Positions 6,906-9,808 of a stretch of DNA of 9,808 nucleotides are shown one piece after another (the stretch's first letter is position 1; each line of letters opens with the position of its first letter). A program made the position numbers and the translations under genes. The notes under the pieces were generated by a model. The model did not search any database, had not been told where the DNA came from, and saw only the letters and a list, made by a program, of their open reading frames with translations. This DNA is from CAYYNP01 sp964472545. Lineage in GTDB: Bacteria > Planctomycetota > Planctomycetia > Pirellulales > Thermoguttaceae. The stretch is from assembly GCA_964472545.1 (NCBI GenBank), contig CAYYNP010000352.1, positions 1-9,808 of the forward strand, read 5' to 3'.

Positions 6906-7381
6906 CTGTCCTCCAACCTTTCTCGCAATGCGGCCAAGCCGGCCTGATACCAACGGTGGGCCGAACTGGCCGACGTGTTGAGCAACTCGGCGATCTGCTC
7001 GAACGATAGCCCGCCCCACAGCCGCGCCACGATCGTCTCGCGTTGCCGTAGCGGAAGTTCCGCTAACGCGGCACTGGCCGCGGCCGCATCGAGCCGCTGA
7101 TCCTCCGCCGGCATGAACCACGACGCGGCGTTCTCGGCCGCTCTGGTCTCCCGGCGCGATCGCCGCGATCGCCTCCGCGCCGCGCTGATCGCACCGTTGC
7201 GGACCACTCGATACAGCCAGCCGACGACGTTCTCGGGGGTCTCCGGCTGGCGTACCAGCGAAAGCAACGCTTCCTGCACGACGTCCTCGGGCGTTTGGGA
7301 CCACTGGCGGGCGTAAAGCACCAGCGCAGCGCCGTGTTCGTCGAGAAGCCGCGTCAGAAGCTCCGGGCCAATTCGGTCCAT
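6872..7381 (-). CDS. ECF-type RNA polymerase sigma factor
   Basis: This 169-residue protein directs RNA polymerase to a specific promoter set. Region 2 spans about 10-75, with EDVVQEALLSLV (32-43) for core binding and GWLYRVVRNGAISAARRRSRR (54-74) for the -10 element. Region 4 spans about 103-157: LPLRQRETIVARLWGGLSFEQ is followed by the helix-turn-helix IAELLNTSASSAHRWYQAGL, which reads the -35 element. There is no region 1 or 3, and length is typical for the class. I chose the ATG at 7381 because region 2 begins just after it; longer in-frame starts add residues of poor composition. The ribosome site is weak (AAGAGACG). The gene heads an operon with its probable anti-sigma factor and two exported proteins, so it may respond to envelope conditions and activate its own promoter upstream; which ECF group it belongs to cannot be settled here. 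Confidence 0.93.
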   Translation of the reverse strand: MDRIGPELLTRLLDEHGAALVLYARQWSQTPEDVVQEALLSLVRQPETPENVVGWLYRVVRNGAISAARRRSRRSRRETRAAENAASWFMPAEDQRLDAAAASAALAELPLRQRETIVARLWGGLSFEQIAELLNTSASSAHRWYQAGLAALRERLEDRCPNRQNTIKG

Positions 7382-7936
7382 TAAGTCTCGTCTCTTGTGG
7401 GCTGCTATGAAGAAGACGCTTCCCACCTGAGATTGTCCCACAAAAACAGTTGGCGGGCGCAAAGAAACCCAATTGGGCCAAGCGGGTATATAGGGAAGGC
7501 CCCTTGCGGGTGCGGATGCCATGGCCTGATGGCGCGGCGGCATCTGGCAATGGCGGTCACCAAGAGCAGTTTTCGGAGCCGACAATGAGAATTGTGTTTC
7601 GGCAGAATAGGGAACAATGGCCGACTTACGACTCTAGGAGCCATCGAAAGTCGAGGGGAATGCAAGATTTACGTCGATCTTGCTTGAATGCGTAGCATGC
7701 AGAGAATACGGTGCAACTGCGGCCTGATTGATTGGATTCCGTGTCAAATCACACCCCCCCCACATTCACTGCGAATCGCCATCGTTTTCGTCCGGAGCGG
7801 CTCGGTATCCGCCTTGGCATCGATCCCCACCTTGCTCAGGGGGTATGTGGTGTAACCGACTGAAGACAAGTGACTTAGGTCGAACTGGCAAGGATGCGGC
7901 CAGGCCTGAAGGGACGAGACGATTATGTCGGGGGGG

Positions 7937-7965
7937 TTGAATTATTCTCCGCTTCAGGTTATCAA
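7937..7965 (+). promoter_or_regulatory. Weak candidate promoter for the VTC operon
   Basis: TTGAAT (7937-7942) and TATCAA (7960-7965) stand 17 bases apart, each matching the sigma70 consensus at four of six positions. GATAAT (7967-7972) is a better -10 box but lacks a -35 at the right distance. If used, the VTC mRNA would have a leader of more than 300 bases that includes the 8196-8264 structure. A perfect TTGACA at 8140-8145 has no matching -10 box. Confidence 0.2.
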
Positions 7966-8195
7966 GGATAATTAGGGAATGGTTAGCGGTTGGCTCCTCG
8001 GCCAGGCCGGTGTGGCAACATCGGTGGGCGGATGGCCGGAGATTTGGCCGCTAAGAGTGCGTTGTTGGCAGACGTCGTTTCTGTCCGTATCCACTTTTGC
8101 ACGAGCTGCGGGGACAAGGCGCCGACTTCGACCGACCGGTTGACACGGCGCCGAATCGCGGCGGAACAGAGTCAATTAGGATGCTCACTGCGGCG

Positions 8196-8264
8196 GGACC
8201 ATGCCGCGCGCCGGGGTCGCGCAACCCCGGATGTGCGAGCGCTGCAGGTTTGCCGGCATGGTCC
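8196..8264. repeat. 69-bp element with 11-bp inverted ends and internal hairpin
   Basis: The ends GGACCATGCCG (8196-8206) and CGGCATGGTCC (8254-8264) are perfect inverted repeats. Inside is a second perfect 7-bp hairpin, CCGGGGT/ACCCCGG (8211-8217 and 8224-8230) with a 6-base loop. The tetranucleotide GGCG sits directly outside both ends (8192-8195 and 8265-8268), like a target duplication. The element ends 33 bases before the VTC gene start and no T-run follows. It could be a structured mRNA leader or a small MITE/REP-like mobile palindrome; the sequence alone does not decide. Confidence 0.6.
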
Positions 8265-8297
8265 GGCGATGGTGGGCGTGTAGCGAGGCGTTAGGAC

Positions 8298-9080
8298 ATG
8301 CCGATTCGACATAAGCTTCAGGCCAGCCGGTTTGAACTGAAATACATCATCAGCGAGCGGCGCGCGGCGGGAATTCGCGACTTCCTCCGCAGTCATCTCG
8401 TGCCCGATGAGTATGCCGACCCGAGTAACGGAAACGCCTACGGAATCTCCAGCCTCTATATCGACAACGCCGCTTTGGAACTCTATGGGCAGACCGTCCA
8501 GGGTATGAAGAACCGCTTCAAGCTCCGGATTCGTTTCTACGACGACGACCCGGCCCATCCCGCCTTCCTGGAAATCAAGCGCCGCGTAACCGACGTGATC
8601 TGCAAAGAGCGAGCCAAAGTGACCCGGGAGGGAGCGTGGGAACTGCTTTGCGGAAGACCGCTCGACCCTTCCTGGCTGATGGACGGCAACGAGGACGACA
8701 AGGCCGGCACGGCGCTGCTGAATTTCTGCAACCTCTACGACGCCATTTCCGCACGTGGGTGCATCTACGTTTCCTACCGCCGCGAGGCCTACGTTTCGGC
8801 CAACAGCGACCAAATCCGGGTCACCTTCGACCGCGGGCTTTTCGGCACGAATTACCAACAGGGCGACCCCTTGAGCTTGCCGCAAGACGGTGCCCGGCCC
8901 AGCGTGGGCGGTGCGATTTTGGAATTGAAGTTCACCGACCGTTTTCCCGACTGGATGCGAGATATGGTGCAGGCCTTCGACCTGCAGCGGACTTCCGTGC
9001 CCAAGTACGTGTTGTGTATCAACCAAATGCGCAGGATGCCTGAATTCTCCTTTGGCCTGCAATTGGGAATGGCACGATGA
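8298..9080 (+). CDS. VTC-domain polyphosphate polymerase-like protein
   Basis: This 260-residue soluble protein consists almost wholly of a VTC domain, a tunnel fold of the CYTH/triphosphate-tunnel type. In yeast Vtc4 this domain makes polyphosphate from ATP. The basic and acidic residues expected to line the tunnel are present in order: FELKY (12-16), SLYID (52-56), KLRIRFY (75-81), LEIKRR (91-96), YRRE (160-163), IRVTFDRG (173-180), LELKF (208-212) and VPKYVLCI (234-241). No signal peptide or membrane segment is seen, and the SPX and membrane domains of yeast VTC proteins are absent. A polyphosphate-making or polyphosphate-binding role is therefore likely but not proven for bacterial members. 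The ATG at 8298 follows AGGA at 3-4 bases and GAGGCG further up. The stop overlaps the start of the DUF4956 gene (ATGA), implying coupled translation and a shared function. Confidence 0.9.
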   Translation: MPIRHKLQASRFELKYIISERRAAGIRDFLRSHLVPDEYADPSNGNAYGISSLYIDNAALELYGQTVQGMKNRFKLRIRFYDDDPAHPAFLEIKRRVTDVICKERAKVTREGAWELLCGRPLDPSWLMDGNEDDKAGTALLNFCNLYDAISARGCIYVSYRREAYVSANSDQIRVTFDRGLFGTNYQQGDPLSLPQDGARPSVGGAILELKFTDRFPDWMRDMVQAFDLQRTSVPKYVLCINQMRRMPEFSFGLQLGMAR

Positions 9081-9775
9081 TCGACGGTTTCACGAACATG
9101 CTCTTTAACAGCGACGCGGGGGCGACGTCGGCCGGCCCGATGTCTGCGCTGTTTACGCTGCTGTTCGCCTTCGTCGTCGGCCAGTTCATCGGCATGGTCT
9201 ACATGCTGACGCACAAAGGCCTCTCGTATTCGCAGACTTTTGTTGCCTCATTGGTGGTAATCCCCGTCATTATCTCGATGATGATGCTGATGATGGCCGG
9301 CAGCATCGCCTTCGCCTTCGGCCTGCTGGCGGTGTTCGCCGTGGTCCGCTTTCGCAACGTGCTGAAGGACACCCGCGATACGACGTTTATTCTCTGGTCG
9401 ATCATGGAAGGGCTGGGCATCGGCACGCTGCGCTATTCGACCGCTCTGATCGCCGCGCTGGGCATCGCTACGGTGTTGGCCTACTTGCGGATCACGTCGT
9501 TCGGCAGCCGTCACCGATACGACGCCGTGCTCTCGCTGCAGCTTACCGGCGACCTGGTCGGGGGCGTGGCCACGTTGAAACATATCCTCGCCCGGCACGC
9601 CTCCCGCTCGCGCCTGACCAGCGAGCGCAAGCTGACCGACGAAGGGCTCGACCTTTCGTACCGGCTGTTGTTGCGCGATCCGGCACGCTACGACGAACTC
9701 CAGTGGGCATTGAAGCAGACGGAAGGTTTCCAGCGGGTTTCGCTCTTCCTGCGCGAAGATGAATCGGAAGTTTAG
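9077..9775 (+). CDS. DUF4956 membrane protein
   Basis: This 232-residue protein has about four transmembrane segments (near 22-44, 53-74, 76-91 and 120-138) and a soluble C-terminal domain (about 145-232). The family signature spans 76-125: SIAFAFGLLAVFAVVRFRN, then DTRDTTFILWSIMEGLGIGT and RYSTALIA. A methionine-rich stretch (68-73) lies in the second segment. The function of DUF4956 is unknown, but its genes are repeatedly found next to VTC-domain genes, as here, where the ATG overlaps the VTC stop by four bases. It may anchor the polymerase or move polyphosphate or phosphate across the membrane, by analogy with the membrane part of yeast VTC proteins; this is inference. The soluble tail ends at a TAG, and another start codon follows 3 bases later. 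Confidence 0.88.
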   Translation: MIDGFTNMLFNSDAGATSAGPMSALFTLLFAFVVGQFIGMVYMLTHKGLSYSQTFVASLVVIPVIISMMMLMMAGSIAFAFGLLAVFAVVRFRNVLKDTRDTTFILWSIMEGLGIGTLRYSTALIAALGIATVLAYLRITSFGSRHRYDAVLSLQLTGDLVGGVATLKHILARHASRSRLTSERKLTDEGLDLSYRLLLRDPARYDELQWALKQTEGFQRVSLFLREDESEV

Positions 9776-9778
9776 TCG

Positions 9779-9808
9779 ATGAGTGAATCCGACCGAATCA
9801 GAACGCCG
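9779..9808 (+). CDS. Start of a third gene in the VTC operon (partial)
   Basis: An ATG lies 3 bases after the DUF4956 stop, with GGAAG (9766-9770) 8 bases before it inside that gene. Ten codons (MSESDRIRTP) remain open to the window edge. Tight spacing and the ribosome site support a real third operon member. Ten residues are too few to identify it. In other bacteria VTC/DUF4956 pairs often lie next to a CotH-type gene, so that is a reasonable expectation to test, not a call. Confidence 0.5.
   Translation, partial: MSESDRIRTP

Larger units (their letters stand above)
7382..8297. other. 916-bp divergent intergenic region without a convincing gene
   Basis: This gap separates the divergent sigma operon and the VTC operon and must hold promoters for both. 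Open frames here are short, lack ribosome sites and have poor composition, so I call no gene. Its middle (about 7580-7980) is visibly richer in A and T than the genes. Small structures seen: a 10-bp palindrome CCCAATTGGG (7468-7477); a TATATA at 7487-7492; a hairpin with stem GCAAGAT/ATCTTGC (7662-7668 and 7677-7683); a run of eight C (7754-7761) and one of seven G (7930-7936); and the 69-bp inverted-repeat element at 8196-8264. On the minus strand GGGACA (7438-7433) and CGTCTT, 15 bases further on, loosely resemble an ECF promoter, but the match is too weak to call. Confidence 0.6.

Noticed and set aside
6906..7550. In-frame upstream extension of the anti-sigma candidate
   Set aside because: It overlaps the sigma factor in another frame, and a strong GGAGG site supports the ATG at 6905.
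7382..7585. 68-residue N-terminal extension of the sigma factor
   Set aside because: Sigma region 2 starts just after the ATG at 7381, the extension has no similarity to the class and covers probable promoter DNA.
7751..7936. C8 (7754-7761) and G7 (7930-7936) tracts as a phase-variation switch
   Set aside because: Neither tract lies in a gene or between promoter boxes that I can support; they may be simple chance or slippage-prone DNA.
7905..7958. CCTGAAG/CTTCAGG 7-bp inverted repeat with a 40-base loop
   Set aside because: Stem too short for such a loop; likely chance.
7990..8283. 97-residue open frame in the divergent intergenic region
   Set aside because: Arg/Ala-rich, no ribosome site, covers the inverted-repeat element and matches no family I recognise.

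Overview
This GC-rich window most likely comes from a planctomycete, probably of the Pirellulales type. The inference rests on four things: a secreted DUF1559-type protein, an ECF sigma factor operon with planctomycete-style exported partners, a Gfo/Idh/MocA oxidoreductase of a divergent family common in that phylum, and many long antisense shadow reading frames caused by GC-rich third codon positions. No taxonomic search was possible. I recognise no phage, plasmid, insertion sequence or CRISPR array.

Layout. (1) 198-1770, plus strand: a Gfo/Idh/MocA oxidoreductase followed 46 bp later by a small membrane protein with a Coa1-like domain. (2) 3062-1843, minus strand: a sigma70-like promoter, tRNA-Glu(UUC), a 60-bp spacer holding a perfect 10-bp hairpin, then ferrochelatase. 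This unit converges on unit 1, with a weak candidate terminator hairpin between them. (3) 7381-3194, minus strand: a four-gene operon encoding an ECF sigma factor, a cysteine-free membrane protein that is probably its anti-sigma factor, and two exported proteins. The first two genes overlap by 34 bp, the second and third by an ATGA, and the third and fourth are 35 bp apart. (4) 8298 to the end, plus strand: a VTC-domain polyphosphate polymerase-like protein and a DUF4956 membrane protein joined by an ATGA overlap, then the first ten codons of a third gene.

Units 3 and 4 diverge from a 916-bp region (7382-8297) with no convincing gene. It holds a 69-bp element at 8196-8264 with perfect 11-bp inverted ends, an internal hairpin and a 4-bp direct repeat on each side, just upstream of the polyphosphate polymerase gene. 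About 200 bp (2994-3193) lie between the DUF1559 gene and tRNA-Glu; apart from the tRNA promoter I see nothing there. Bases 1-197 hold only the oxidoreductase ribosome binding site.

How the genes may work together. Unit 3 looks like an envelope-signalling module in which the sigma factor drives its own operon, including two exported proteins of unknown role. Unit 4 looks like a polyphosphate synthesis module in which the DUF4956 protein may be the membrane partner of the soluble VTC enzyme. Unit 2 places tRNA-Glu, whose charged form starts C5-pathway heme synthesis, directly before the enzyme that inserts iron at the end of the pathway. The layout is visible in the sequence; a functional link is inference. 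The most notable points are the tRNA-Glu/ferrochelatase arrangement with its leader hairpin, the four cysteines of ferrochelatase that could hold a [2Fe-2S] cluster, the loss of the EKP lysine in the oxidoreductase, the cysteine-free anti-sigma candidate with a duplicated motif, and the element in front of the VTC gene.
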